Below, piece by piece: positions 35,607-47,734 of a stretch of DNA of 64,000 nt; the stretch's first letter is position 1; every line of letters starts with the position of its first letter. This stretch comes from Piezodorus guildinii (lineage: Eukaryota; Arthropoda; Insecta; Hemiptera; Pentatomidae): contig CM041292.1 in the NCBI GenBank assembly GCA_023052935.1, positions 116,184,936 through 116,248,935 of the forward strand. The letters run 5' to 3'. Position numbers and translations under genes: made by a program. The notes beneath the pieces were generated by a model. It was not told the DNA's origin and ran no database searches. It worked only from the letters and a program-made list of their open reading frames with translations.

Positions 35607-38600
35607 CTGAAACAAAGCAAATGCAATGTTTTAAATAACTACATAAAGGAGCATAATCCAGCGATAGTCCTGGAAAGCAATTGAATAATTATTATTTTAT
35701 ACTATACAATTTTGATTATTTCATATGACCTCTAATATATTCACATATTGACTAAACAAAGTTTTTTCTTTGTTTTTTAATCTATTTACGTTGCTGAAAC
35801 ATGAGTGCTAAAATTAATAGGCCTAGGGCTCTCTTGTGGAACTATAAAAGAATATTATTAAAAATTTGCCTCAAAAGAAAAAGCTAATAAGTGAATCTTT
35901 AAAAATGGGAGTCTTGAATACCAAGAAATGAGTTTTTCAATGGGGTCCAGAGGATCTGCAATGCTTCTTAAATTTGTTCAACTGTATACATGTAAATCCA
36001 AACATCTCCATTTTTCAATAATGGTACTTTAAAATTGTCACAAAATACAAGAAATGTGTTTCTAAATTATTCGTTAATTTGTTGTTGTTGGGATAGCATA
36101 GGTAGCAATTATAAAATATACATTCTTAATATTCTTATATACTGTCGAAATGTTTAATACAGTGAAAGAAGAGTGGAGAGCCCGTGGCTGAGTGGCTAGC
36201 GCGCTAGTCTCTCATGCTACAGGTTGTGAGTTCAAATCCCAGTCCTGACGGAGCTTTTATAAGGATGTAATTAAATTGAGATTCACTCACAGCCTCTCCC
36301 CTGGGTATGTGAGACCCGTCAGCCAAATGGTGGCCATTCACAAAATTAGGCGTAGGGAGTGATGACCCTACCTATAAAATGCATCGAGAAACGCGAGTGT
36401 AATCTCTCAGGAGCTACACAGCGAGGCCCAGGGCCTACACGGCCTGTCACTGGAAGAAGAAGAAAGAAGAGTAGAGTGGTAATGCACTGGAGTACTGAAC
36501 ACGGCTGGGTCAGGATAATTCTGTTAATTAAGTTATTCTGTTATTTCAGTAGTGAGGTGATCCTAGATATGGACCCTTCTGGCATTCACTCAGCCTCTAA
36601 AACCGTAGTACTCGAAAATTGTGAGATAACCCCGCAGTTGAATGTAATCACAGGCAAATTGCCTAGGACCTGTTCGGAACACTTTGTGAACCTGAGACCC
36701 TTCATGGTTTGGTGGCCATTCACAAAATTAGGCGTAGGGAGTGATGACCCTACACTATAAAATGCATCGAGAAACGCGAGTGTAATCTCTCAGGAGCTAC
36801 ACAGCGAGGCCCAGGGCCTACACGGCCTGTCACTGGAAGAAGAATAAAGAAGAGTAGAGTGGTAATGCACTGGAGTACTGAACACGGCTGGGTCAGGATA
36901 ATTCTGTTAATTAAGTTATTCTGTTATTTCAGTAGTGAGGTGATCCTAGATATGGACCCTTCTAGCATTCACTCAGCCTCTAAAACCGTAGTACTCGAAA
37001 ATTGTGAGATAACCTCGCAGTTGAATGTAATCACAGGCAAATTGCCTAGGACCTGTTCGGAACACTTTGTGAACCTGAGACCCTTCATGGTTTGTTACAG
37101 TTTTAATACAGTGGATCTAAGACAGTTATGATACAGAACTAGAGAGTATTGATTAAAATAATTACCTTGATGCAAGATGAGAAAAGGTCTTCTTCATTGA
37201 GGATCTCGGCAATATAAAGGATGTCCCAGAGGGTTCTAATTAAAGTATGTTGTACAAGATAGTAAAGGCAGGTCATTGTGAGTGGTTGGACCAGGTACTT
37301 CTTGGCAACATATAGCAGCTCACCAGCCTCCTCAATACTCTGAAGGTTTACCTCATCAGAATATACGTAACTAACAATAAAAACAAAACTTCATGAATTT
37401 TTTAAAAATTTATTTATTTTTTTTACTAGATAAGAACATTTAATATAATAAGAGACAATGATAGTAAAATTCATATCGAGGACAATTAAATAATTCTAAC
37501 CACCTTCAATGATTTATTTCATATTTAGCAAATTAAATAAATATTTTAAACTAAAACAAAAATTACTACGAAAATTATAATACTTTTTTTCACCACATTT
37601 AGAAAATTATTTCAGTGAAATAAAAAATCAATTAATTATAACAAATAATTATTTTAACATAATATTTAAGTCTTCATCTTAAAATTAAAATAAAACTGTC
37701 TAAACTCTGGCATCAGGAGGTGACAGGCCCATCGTATAACTGTAATAGGCCACTGACCCTCCAAGTCGGGGGATACACACAGCACTATTTATAACATACT
37801 TGATGATTATTTTTATTTATTTATAGGAGTTTTTGACATGAAATCAGCTACTTGATAGCCCCCTCCCTTTAACCAACTTAAAATCATGAAACCTCAAGAG
37901 GAGGCCAAGGTTCACATCGGACTGTAGCGCCACTGTATTATTATTATTATTATTATGATGAATATTTTTATATATTTATAGGAGTTTTTGACATGAAATC
38001 TGCTACTTGCTTAAGCAATAAGCAAATGCGCTAACCAATGAACAGAAATATAACTATTAAATAGATTTAAAAAACAGATGACTATCTATAAAGTCCAGTA
38101 CAGTAAGTCTCTTGGCCAGTGCCTTGATAGTCATCTAGGCGGATGATAAGGGTTTGTGGCAATGGATAGGTTTTGAGTCAGTGGGTTAAAACTCAGAGTC
38201 AGCCTGTCCTCATATTCATTGCAGCGATCAGTGGCAGTTGCAATGACGAATGGAATGTGAAGGTCAGTATCTAGTGTCTCGTTAGATACATCAAGGGGCA
38301 TGTACAATTTTCCTCAGTAATTTCAATAGGAACAATTGGATAATTTTGATATTTGACTTTTTACTTTCACTTACCTATATATGGAATATATAATAAGGGT
38401 AAGTATTGGGATCTTAAAAATTTTTGAATTCCTGTTTTCAACGGAAATACACGTTTTAGGGTCCCCTGAGTCCAGTTATTAATAAAAAGGAAGAATTCGA
38501 GGAAAACGATCAATAATTGGTATTCCTACCTCTAGCTCTGATAATTGCTTCCATTCTCCTCCCATTCCAGCGACCAGGGCTCTTACATGTTGTTCTGGGA

Positions 38601-41600
38601 TGTTTTTCCACTCTTCCACTAACATTTCCCTTAAATCTGCCAAATTTTGTGAATCTCAAGCGGACATGTCTTCCAAGCATGTCCCATACATGCTCTATTG
38701 GGTTCATATCTGGACTTCTGGGTGGCCAAACCATAACGTCAATTTCTTTTTGTCTGAGAAAATTTTGCACTGATCGAGCAACATGAGGTCGGGCATTATT
38801 GTGCATAAAAATAAAGTTACCTGCGATATTTCTGGCGAAAGGTATTACCTGTGGTTCAAGTACCTCCCTAATGTACCTGTCAGCAGTTATAGAGCCACGG
38901 TTCACAAGAACCAACGGGAGTTTAAATTTATGCCCCCCCACACGATCACTGACCCACCACCAAACGCAACCGGAGAAAAAGTGCATGGAGCATACCTCTC
39001 TTCCCACCTTCTCCATACCTTTTCCCGTCCATCTGGAGATCGGAGACAGAATCTTGACTTATCGCTGAATAATACGAGGCTCCAATCTTCCTGAGTCCAG
39101 TTTAGGTGCTCCCGAGCAAACCTCAAGCGCTCAACCCGGTGTTCCCTGGAGAGAAGAGGTCCAGTAGCTGAAGGATGGGAGGTCAATCCATAATCATTGA
39201 GTCGTCTTCTCACGGTTCGCTCTGAAATTTGCACATTCCTGAACCTCTGGAGGAGACCACGCAGACTGTTACCAGTTGATCGGCGATCCCGAAGAGCATG
39301 CAGTTGCAAAAATCTCTCGTCAAGGTGAGAAGTTGACCTCGGACGGCCTTGTCCGACTCTTCTTGTATGTCCTCCAGTTTGACGGTGCCTGTTAAGCACC
39401 CTGGACACTATGGATTGTGACCACTGGAGCCGTTGCGCAATATGCCTTTGAGAAAACCCTTCTTCATTCAAAGCAACAGCAAAAATTAATTCCTCTTCGG
39501 TCAATGCTGTTCCGTTGGCCATCACAACGTTCTTACTAAAGTCACAAGTAAAAACTAAAGTCTCTTAAATATTAGAAAATCTTCAATAAGATGAATCTTT
39601 GCTAACAACTAACCATTTACTGATAGGAAGAAAGGAAAGAAGAGGATTAACTAACCCTTTTCTCCATAAAGGGGTGGGAATATAAACATGTAGAGGATTA
39701 ACTTGATAAGATACAACACAAAGTCCAGTCTGGGACAAAGGAATTCCTATTTTTATCTCTTATGTAATAATAATATAAATATTTGTAAGTGATCCTTTAA
39801 TTTTGTCCGGCAGTGTATATTAAACAGTTATGGATCTAATGCGCTGCCTTAAGATACTTGTGCTTTCATTTGTTTAATACTGGAGAACTCTGAGCCTACA
39901 CTCATATGGAAGAACCTATCTTTTAAGTAAAGTTGTAAAATCAGATAATATGTTGAACTGAGATATTTTTAACTGATTATTGGTAGGTTTATTGGGCTTG
40001 GGTAAAATAATAACAATTGAGTACTTCCATAAAACTGGAAAATGAGTAGTTTTTAAGATTGAATTGAAAATGTTAGTTGAAAAGATAATGGCTTTCTTCG
40101 ATAATTTTTTTAAAATGTAGTTTATAATAAGGTCATAACCAGGAGATTTATGATTAGGTGAACTTTGTGTGATATTATTAATTTTTGTGTGAATAAAAAT
40201 GTTTCAGTGGAAGAATCATTTGCAAAGTAATGTCTAATTGATGCTCCACTAACCTTGCACTTGGCGAATCATGAAAGTCACTGTGAGGTACTAATGTTTT
40301 TTGCAAGTGACATGAAAACATTTCCGATTTTGCCAATGAATCATTAGGGCACCAAACTGGATATGATACAACCCAGTGACCAAATAGACACTTTGTAATC
40401 CGCCATATCAACCTATCATTGTTACCTAAACTAGTCAGAAGGTTGTTAAAATTTTCCTCTTTAGAAAGCTTAAGTTCATCATGTAATTGTCCTGATAGTT
40501 GGCAAAAAACATACTTATCTAAAGAATAACAAGTTCTAAGCCACTTTTTACGCACTTTTCATTTCTCTTGTATTAGTAATCTAATAGACTCTAGAATAAT
40601 AGAATTCCTTTCATTTATCTCAATAGTATATATTTTGGGACAAGAAGAATTCCACGCCGCTAGTTGAGTAGTATTTATCAAACGGTGCACTACATTATCA
40701 ACATCTTCTGGATTTCAGGATGATAGTGTCAAGCGATATTGATCTGTCAAATATTTTCCTATAGCCTCTCCCATCAACAGAACCTGGTGTAACAGTCTGG
40801 AGTGGAAATTTTAAAAATGATTTGATATCCATTGTAAGCAATAAAAGAGAGTGGTCATAAGATCAGACAAATATTTAATATCATAATGCAGCTGACTGAG
40901 CCCTTTGCAAAATTAAAAGAGGGAGGTATATGAGAAAAATTGTTGGAAAGAATAGTGTTATATAAGGTATTACCTCTAGAATTAGTCATTCTGCTAACCC
41001 ATACTTGATTTTTAGAATTAAAATCCTCTCCACATAAGAATTTTATACCTAAATTACAAAACAAATTTTTAAAGATTTGAGATGACCAACTTTCACCTAG
41101 CAGACAGTATACAGCAGCAAGAGACAACTCATAAGAAAAGACCTTCAATACAATGGAACAACACTGTAGGCTTATGCTCTAGGCCTCAGAGAAATTAAAA
41201 TGGTGGCTTATAGACTGTCTAACAAGAATTATTGTGTCACCTTTCTTCTTCTTCCAGTGGCCCTGTAGGCCCTGGGCCTTGCGGTGTAATCTCCTGGGAG
41301 ATTACTCACGTTTCTCGATGCATTTTGTCATGCATGTTTGCCACCATTTGGCTGACAGGTCTCACATACCCGGGGAAGAGGCTGTGAGTGAATCCCCATT
41401 TAATTACATCCTTATGAAAGTCCCGCACAGACTGGGATTCAAACTCACAACCTTTAAATTCATACAGTTTTATTGTAAAATAAAACTATTTACTGAATCT
41501 AAATATAAATATGAATCGCATTTTCCCTTGGTCATCACATTATGTTTCCGATGACCGATTTCCCTAATTCTTTTTTTGTTTTGTTTATATCAGTCAGAAG

Positions 41601-44600
41601 AAGGAGCTTAGGAAAGAAAAAAAGAGAAAAGTTACTTTGATAGATAGTATTTTTTTTTTTTCAAATATAATAATAATCGCTCTATCTATATATATAAAAT
41701 GAGTCACGTTTTCCCTTGGTCGTCACATCACGGGTGAATTACTTGACCTAACTCTTATTATTTATTTTTTTTTTTTTTGTATGTTTATATTAGTCTGGAG
41801 ACGGATGGCCTGATCAATGTTTTGTACACCCAAACTTTGTTTTTCCTTGATATTACATTGTTCTTGGGAGCTGCGTGGTCTAGTGGATAGATCAGTAGTT
41901 TACTGTTCTCCGGGTACGGGCTCAAATCCTGGCTATGCAGAATATTGTTTATTCTGTTATTTCAGTTTGCCATGACCCTGAGGTGTGAAGATCCTCCTAG
42001 GGCACACCCAGTCTTTATAAAGTGGGTGCCCAAAAAATGGGGAAAAACTGGTGGCCGATTGTAAATGAAGTTAAAAATGAAATTCTAAAATAATAAATAA
42101 TGATAATTAGATAATAATAAATAAATGTTGTGATAATAATAAATGTATTTTGTTAATAAATATAATGTTAGCATTGGTTGGAACCAACAAAGACCGTCAA
42201 AACCCTAACACATGTGTGTAAAAATGTGGTGATCATGGTATATTGTGTCCACAACAAATGTTACTAATGAGTTAGAGTGAGATTTATTAATAAGTAAAAA
42301 CCACTACAAGTCCACACATCCCTCCTCAATTGCCTTCCTATTTCTCCCAAAAATCACCATATCATCGGCATATGCCATTAATTGTAGCTATCTACTTATT
42401 GTGCTGTTTTCTTGTATTTTTATCTTCTTGTTACCTTATTCAAGTACTCAATTAAAAGAATATTTGTGATATTAGAAGAGTTAAAATAGTATTTATTATA
42501 CTTTTCGATTAACATTAAATTTTCTAAAAACAATTAGACTGCTATAAGAAAATTATTTACTTATGTTACTATTCAAAAACATGTTTTTCACAATTATCTT
42601 TTGTTTAATAGTTTCAATGATTTTTACTAGAAAAATCAATATATCAGTTCATAGTATATCATATAGTAGATTTTAGACAATTGGCTCATCAGCATCATTG
42701 CGTCTTCATGGTTTGGACCAAAACATTGGCTTTTACAGTTAGAGAGATATTTTATTTCATTTTAACTGAATCTAAGCTATTTAATTTGTGAAGTATATTT
42801 TTTAGGAAAAAATGACCAAAAACTGACACAGATGTAATTTTTGAACATTAATATAATTTTTTTTTTTTAATTAAAAATTAATTTGCCAATATTTATACTT
42901 ATCACAGCAATGCCACTAACGATAAGAACAGATGAAAGGTGTGAGGTTCTATGTCAGGTACATTTATCACTTGATTTTTCTCGTCTGCTAATGGACCATA
43001 AAACAAGGCTTCAAATACTGGTGATGTTACAGCTAAGATGAGTTTGTGTCCATGTATCACCTATAACAAAAATAAAATTAATAATGGGTGAGAAAAACTA
43101 TACCAAAAGAATCAGAAAAAGGGAACTCAACTTCAAATTGCATTAAGACTAAATATGAATGAATAGGCAAGCCCAGATTTAAAATTATAAATGTTAAATT
43201 GTATGTACAAAGTAGATATTTAAAATTGAAAATCAAATAATAATAGAGAAGTAATTGTGAAGTTTAAAGCAATCATATTCAGTGGCATGGCAGTAATGCA
43301 AAGAGACAGGAATCAATTCTCTCAACAAAGCTGATAGGGAATTATAGATAAATTTTTAAAATATAAGGATAAAAACTGAACATATTTAAACACAATCCAT
43401 TAGCTAATTATTAATATATTTAACTGATAAAGAAAATTCATTAGAAATCAATAACCAATACAATAATGGGTGCAGGATGGCCAATGGGGTTAACAGGCAT
43501 TGCTATGAATCCTTGTTGCCCAGCAACCTGATAACCAAAACCTTGGATAAAATACTTATGAATTCGCATGTTGGTCCCGGAAAAGGGGCTTCTAACTCTG
43601 GCATAAATCCCCTGCCCTCACCCCCTAAACATAGAAAACCCTGTATACCATCATGGTGAGGTAAACAAAGAAAAAAAAATACAATAAATATTTTCGTAAA
43701 ATAATAATAAGCCACCACGTGTATGAATACCAAATTGTCAGGACAACTACAGACATGAGGAAGCAAGTTCTCAACACAAACTTGATTAGTTTAATTTAGC
43801 ATCGGAGTTAATGACCTTTTTTCCATTTTTTTTTTTTTTTTTTTTGAACTAAGCAAATTAAAATCTATATTATTGTATTTGTTATCATTTCCAGAGATTA
43901 ATACTCAATACTTCATAATAAAAATTAGCAATAGCAACGAACATGCTGGTTTAAAGAATATCATTTTAGTGAAAAACCAATAAATTATAAATAAATAAAA
44001 TTTGTCATTATTAAATTTTATTTATTTTTTAATATTGGGTAATTTTTTAAAATCAAGAGAGAAGCATATTTTCATAGGAACTTTAAAAGGGCGACAATAA
44101 TTTTTTACCAACATTTACGTAAGGCATTTAATATAATTTCCTAAGCAGTTCTAGCATTTCGGGTTAAAGATTTATACATTATAATTAAAGGGGATCCAAC
44201 TTCCAAATAAAAATGTATAAGCAAGCAAAAAAGAAATGACAAATGAAAGAACCTGACATAATTTCATCAAATCTGGGAGCAAATTTTACACTAAGTTGTA
44301 GAATTTGTCAATATGAGCATCTTGAAAAAAACATTACAAAAAAAAAACCAACAGTCATATAAGAAGGTTTATAACTATCAACAAAAAATGCAATTAAATA
44401 AGTTTTAACTTATCCAGTTTACAGAACTTCTGAAAAAAATAAATAATACAACTATAAGAGGTAATTAAAGAAATAAATAAGTATGAATAAATTTAATTTA
44501 AAAAAATCCTTGTTGGCTTGATAAAGACTTGTGAAGAAACTCCCCCGTGGTATCACTTCAATATTTTAAATTTACTATTCATTCAAGTTACTATAGGTAC

Positions 44601-45458
44601 AAAAAAAGTGAGTATAATTTATATCTAAGAAAATGTGGAAGAAATTATAAATAATAGGAATGTGAACAAATACCATTAAAAATTGGTCATAAAAAAGTGA
44701 ACTAGAATAAAAGAGGTAAAAATCAGTCATAAAGAATGGTTAAAACTCAATAAAAATTTAAAATGATAAAAAAATAATAATTAATAAAGTTAAGAAACCA
44801 AGAATTTTATTTATGGAAGCTACTGTTTTAATCCCTCTCTCTTCCTTGTTTAGCTGAGATAGATTAAATATAAATGGATCAAATTTAAAATATATGTATA
44901 TATATTTAGAATGAATTTAATCTAAATTTTATGTGTATATTTAATACAAATTATATCTTCTGCTAAACTACAATTACTCAAAACACTCTAGATTATTAAT
45001 TGCCTATCATAGGAATTAATTTGGCAGGATTTCAATACTTACAGTACGACTAGGTTCTCTCTAAATTCTCTGAAAATTATTAAAAGCAAACACACACTAA
45101 TAGCAAAGCAAATTTTGTTGTTTATAACATAATTAAAATACTATATTTTTAATTATTAATATTATAAGTTATTTTAAAGTTCTTTAACTACAAGTATTTG
45201 ATGGACACATCCAATGGTTAAAATCATTATCAGAAATAATTATTCTGAAATCATTGATCACAACACTATTTCCTTTTAAATAATAATCACACAAAAATAT
45301 TCATGACTCGTCATAAAAGAACAAACCTCAATTTTTTCAGTCCCAACTTGAAATGCACAATCAGTCCACTGAGATAGACATAATAGCTCTTTGAATCTTT
45401 GTTGAACACAATTCTTCGAGAGCTGCCACCCTTCAGTTTTAGCATGTTTGAGATCCAT
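34830..45458 (-). CDS. BTB-BACK protein with PHR-like C-terminus (BTBD family), four coding exons
   Basis: Exons 45458-45327, 43060-42921, 37370-37166 and 35606-34830 join in phase to exactly 418 codons (417 aa plus stop). The start ATG sits directly after an acceptor. Residues about 22-130 form a BTB/POZ fold (WTDCAFQVG, HGHKLILAVTSPVFEALFYG, SYVYSDEVNL, YVAKKYLV). Residues 135-245 form a BACK domain (RLLEEDHMNMTEGEVLSMVL, ALPPIDLLAL). The C-terminus has a diverged PHR-like beta region (RVLIIGFEVFTRLAQIN, FWFEPNVKYTISISFLEA). BTB-BACK proteins of the BTBD1/2/3/6 group dimerise and often act as adaptors for Cullin-3 ubiquitin ligases. That role is inferred from the family only. There are no frame breaks. 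The large introns at 37371-42920 and 43061-45326 hold the repeats listed below. Confidence 0.9.
36175..36461 (+). mobile_element. tRNA-derived SINE (family S2)
   Basis: The head gcccgtggctgagtggctag and the B-box-like gagttcaaatccc look like a tRNA-Ser/Leu ancestor. The tail is (gaa)n. Flanked by gaaagaagagt at 36164-36174 and 36462-36472. It sits in the last BTB intron. An inverted relative is at 41243. Confidence 0.85.
36329..36710 (+). repeat. 382-bp tandem duplication, unit 1
   Basis: Starts at ggtggccattcacaaaatta inside the S2 SINE and ends in ttcatggttt. It includes an S3-like tail (ttctgttatttcag..., cccttcatgg). Confidence 0.9.
36711..37093 (+). repeat. 382-bp tandem duplication, unit 2
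   Basis: Nearly identical to unit 1. I see a handful of single-base differences, such as ctagcattc for ctggcattc and one extra base in ccctacac. It ends about 70 bases before the exon 3 donor side. Confidence 0.9.
37166..37370 (-). CDS. BTB protein exon 3
   Basis: Acceptor attgttag, donor gtaatt. One base completes the serine codon from exon 2, then 68 codons follow. It holds the last BTB helices (EEAGELLYVAKKYLV) and the start of BACK (IAEILNEEDLFSSCI). Confidence 0.9.
37371..38085. other. BTB intron sequence with a dispersed repeat
   Basis: The block atttataggagtttttgacatgaaatc occurs at 37823 and 37976 around a string aggaggccaaggttcac...tagcgccactg and (ATT)n. I know similar strings as dispersed insect repeats. 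Not classified. Confidence 0.4.
38086..38300 (-). mobile_element. Jockey-type RT C-terminal fragment
   Basis: The minus strand reads LDVSNETLDTDLHIPFVIA, SFNPLTQNL and PPR*LSRHWPRD, the usual last part of Jockey ORF2. Short and broken. Confidence 0.65.
38364..38478 (-). repeat. Repeat family X, right-end fragment (reverse)
   Basis: Begins ctttcacttacctatatatg and continues to cctgagtccagttatt, where Tc1 sequence takes over. Both elements are truncated at this junction. Confidence 0.65.
38479..39815 (-). mobile_element. Tc1-like element, two frameshifts and a lost catalytic Asp
   Basis: On the minus strand the 5' end TACACTGCCGGACAAAATTA sits at 39815 (Tc1-type). The transposase starts at 39525 with HTH motifs (EEGFSQRHIAQRLQWSQSIV) and GRPR. 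The first Asp is in VLFSDKSRF. The second catalytic site reads HNNARPHVA where QDNARPH is usual, so Asp is Asn. The Glu is in NPIEHVWDML. The frame breaks near 38940 and again near 38650, after which WKNIPEQHV and FPRILPFY are still readable. The 3' inverted repeat is missing. It cannot move itself. Confidence 0.9.
39850..41165 (-). mobile_element. Jockey-type retrotransposon fragment (endonuclease to RT)
   Basis: Minus-strand pieces: endonuclease remains (AAVYCLLGESWSSQ, FLCGEDFNSKNQVW) at 41110-41000, then RKKWLRTCYSLDKYVFCQLS and WRITKCLFGHW at 40550-40380, then the RT N-terminal part with KSPGYDLI and ILPKPNKPT at 40150-39980. The order is normal. Frameshifts and stops break it, and the RT catalytic part is missing. 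Confidence 0.75.
41243..41455 (-). mobile_element. tRNA-derived SINE (family S2), reverse
   Basis: cttcttcttccagtggccct to gattcaaactcacaacct is the inverse of the 36175 SINE. The first bases of its tRNA head are missing. Confidence 0.75.
41500..41790. repeat. Tandem-like repeat pair with Helitron-like flavour
   Basis: gttttcccttggtcgtcacatc and its relative cattttcccttggtcatcac lie about 190 bases apart, around tctatctatatatataaaat. The latter resembles the 5' end of Helitron-type elements, but no 3' hairpin with CTRR was identified. Confidence 0.4.
41868..42075 (+). mobile_element. tRNA-derived SINE (family S3)
   Basis: gctgcgtggtctagtggata is A-box-like and gggctcaaatcctgg is B-box-like. 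The body has ttctgttatttcag and an AT-rich tail. Confidence 0.75.
42080..42920. other. BTB intron, nothing recognised
   Basis: AT-rich, with a short possible RT scrap near 42300-42390 that I cannot place. Confidence 0.35.
42921..43060 (-). CDS. BTB protein exon 2
   Basis: Acceptor gttatag, donor gttagt. It starts in phase 0 and ends with two spare bases. It carries the BTB core HGHKLILAVTSPVFEALFYG and VINVPDIEPHTFHLFL. Confidence 0.9.
43466..43680 (+). mobile_element. tRNA-derived SINE (family S4), second copy
   Basis: gtgcaggatggccaatgggg, ccctgccctcaccccct and the tail match the 12055 SINE. It lies in a BTB intron. Confidence 0.6.
43700..45326. other. BTB intron, nothing recognised
   Basis: AT-rich, with a T run at about 43829. 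No ORF or repeat motif of note. Confidence 0.45.
45327..45458 (-). CDS. BTB protein exon 1 (start codon)
   Basis: 44 codons from ATG 45458-45456, donor gtttgt. An acceptor (cttttag) lies immediately before the ATG, so at least one more 5' exon exists. It encodes MDLKHAKTEGWQLSKN and the first BTB strand, WTDCAFQVG. Confidence 0.88.
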
Positions 45459-45459
45459 C

Positions 45460-46880
45460 TAAAAGAAAATGTTAAGATGAAAAACTATCATTGATATTAC
45501 TTAAGTTTAAAATCCATCAGTATTAACATAGCTAGAAGATTTCAAATTAATCTTTGATGAGACCTTGGACATACAGGGTGAAGTCAAAGAACCCAAACTA
45601 ATTTAAATGTAATTATAGGGAATTTTTATTTTTATTTCTCAGAATTGATTTAGAAAAAAAGTTCGTAAGCAAGGAGTATTTTTAAATTGCTTGTAATAAA
45701 TTAAATGGCTTACTTTAAAAGATTTTTGAATAAATCATATAAATTTACTCCGACTAGACTACATGTCATAAATGGGACGCAGAAAATAACTCAAAGAACC
45801 TAAACATGTTTACAACGATAACCTTGACTACAACCGTCACAGATAGGCAATGATAGGATTGGTCCGTTTGCCTGATGGTCGATCGCAAAAATTATCGATT
45901 CAACTACTAAAATGTTTGAAAATCATTTTATCAACCAGGACTTTATTAAATGAACGCAAGTTAAATATTTCAAAAAATTAAATAAATCAATTTGGAATCA
46001 ACATTATATTACGCTTAAAGCTATCTTCTTTTGCCTACTAATCTTCTTCCAAAGTGAACTGCTTCTAAAAATATCCAACAGATGGCGACAAAATACCTGT
46101 TTGTTTATATTTTTTTCAAAAGGTGAATGGCCGAAATTTGGTTTGGTTGCTAGCAAAATTAGATTTTTTCAGCACTTATTCAAACACAAATGTTTCATTT
46201 TTAGGATTTTAATAAATTTGATTATTATTTCATATATGATATTTCATTCCTAATTTTTATTTTTGATAATAGATTAGTTAAATCAATATTCGGGCATTAT
46301 TGTAATTACAATAAATGTAAATATACATATTTCAATTACGATATAGTAAATGTAATCACTGATATTGGACAAAATAAAAAAAAATATTATTAAATTAAGT
46401 TCATTGATTATGAATTAAATTACATATCCAACATTATCTCTGAAGAATTTTTTTTAATGACATAGAGTATCTATTTAATAATATTATTAAAGAATACTTT
46501 CAGGTTGATTAAAAATTAATTGTATTTATCATTCGAATAATGCTGGTCTGGTTTCCCCATCTCTTCCAAGAACATGACGTCTGCTCCAGAAGTGATGGGT
46601 TTTTATTTTTATTTATGATAAACTGGTTTAGCGCTGCAGTTCCTGGAGTTTTCTACTACTCACTGAAGATCTATACTCCATCTATTGTCTGGTCTATTAT
46701 TCGACTTTCCTTTTGCATGGGGAAATAATTTCACAACCTTGGCGTTTTTGTGATAAGAAAAAATTGCCCATTTATTTTATGTTAATATTTTCACAAGAGT
46801 GATTAATCACAAACCTTCCAATGTTACGCGGTGAAGACATCGGCGGAGAATAAAGGGAGAGATCAGGGAAATATTGTGTA
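45460..46880. other. Upstream region or 5' intron of the BTB gene
   Basis: An acceptor precedes the BTB start codon, so this is probably a 5' intron. At about 45574 acatacagggtgaagtcaaa looks like a transposon end, but I find no partner. Confidence 0.35.
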
Positions 46881-46882
46881 AT

Positions 46883-46936
46883 TACCTTATAAATTGTTTC
46901 TTCCCCACAACTCTTAGAAATCTGCATACATTTTGT
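46883..46936 (-). CDS. Possible alternative 5' coding exon of the BTB gene
   Basis: On the minus strand an ATG-started open stretch (MTKCMQISKSCGEETIYK) ends at a good donor (aag|gtaatt) in phase 0. It would join exon 1 in frame. An upstream in-frame TAG at about 46985 limits it. The fit is suggestive only; it could equally be 5' UTR or chance. Confidence 0.3.
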
Positions 46937-47051
46937 CATTCCCAGTTGACCAAATCTAGAAATGTCCAATTCCAACTCAATTCCCTAATTGTCAGAGTTG
47001 CTCATGGATAAAAAACTAAAGACATGCGTGAAAGTTTGAACAGAGAATAAA

Positions 47052-47205
47052 GATTTGTTTGTATATTTATTTAACATCACTTTATGCTACCTTCAATAAA
47101 TAGGGATCTTTAACGTGTACCTGAAAACGCACAGGCTCGAGACCTCCAATTTACGTCTCCTCTGAAGGACGACGTAACTAAAGATTTATTACTCTCTCAG
47201 AGACC
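47052..47205 (-). mobile_element. SINE family S1, truncated, reverse
   Basis: The inverse of the S1 3' half: ttgtttgtatatttatttaac, then gggatctttaacg and ctgaaggac are present. The tRNA head is missing. Confidence 0.65.
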
Positions 47206-47304
47206 ATAGATCCGCGATCAGTTACAGTTCTAGAAACTTTACCAGAATCGGTATTTGAATAAATCTCATATGTTATATATGTTTATTAGAAAGTTCATGG
47301 AGAT

Positions 47305-47308
<4 letters not shown>

Positions 47309-47395
<87 letters not shown>
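47309..47395. repeat. A run, (TA)n and (GT)n compound microsatellite
   Basis: Poly(A), then TA units, then GT units. Confidence 0.95.
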
Positions 47396-47396
<1 letters not shown>

Positions 47397-47734
47397 AAAG
47401 TCAACATTTGATTTTCCTCCCTAACCGTTAAGAATCGGACTATGGATCATATGAAGATTTTTGTTCTTCTCGAGGTCTAGCATCTGCTCCCAAAATATGA
47501 CCAGGCATTTATACTGCCATGTACAATAAATTAAACACATTGTTTTACACAATTATATTTTTATGATCGTGAGAAAAACACTTATTTTATAGACATAAAT
47601 TTCTATTCAAGGTAGCGTAGTCAATTAAAATTATGTGATTATTTTTAGTGTACAGCGATGCCGATTTTTAAAAAACTATGTCAAAGTCAATTTTATATAT
47701 ATTTTTCAAACGAACATTAATTAAATCATTTTAC

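Noticed and set aside
36359..37131. Two nearly identical ORFs of 133 and 90 aa
   Set aside because: They lie in a SINE-derived tandem duplication in a BTB intron. Their similarity comes from the DNA duplication, not from coding constraint.
38783..39094. Plus-strand ORFs at 38.5-39.1 kb
   Set aside because: They are antisense to the Tc1 transposase.
46540..46728. 62-aa hydrophobic ORF
   Set aside because: No motif, no splice context and no repeat copy. It is compatible with chance.
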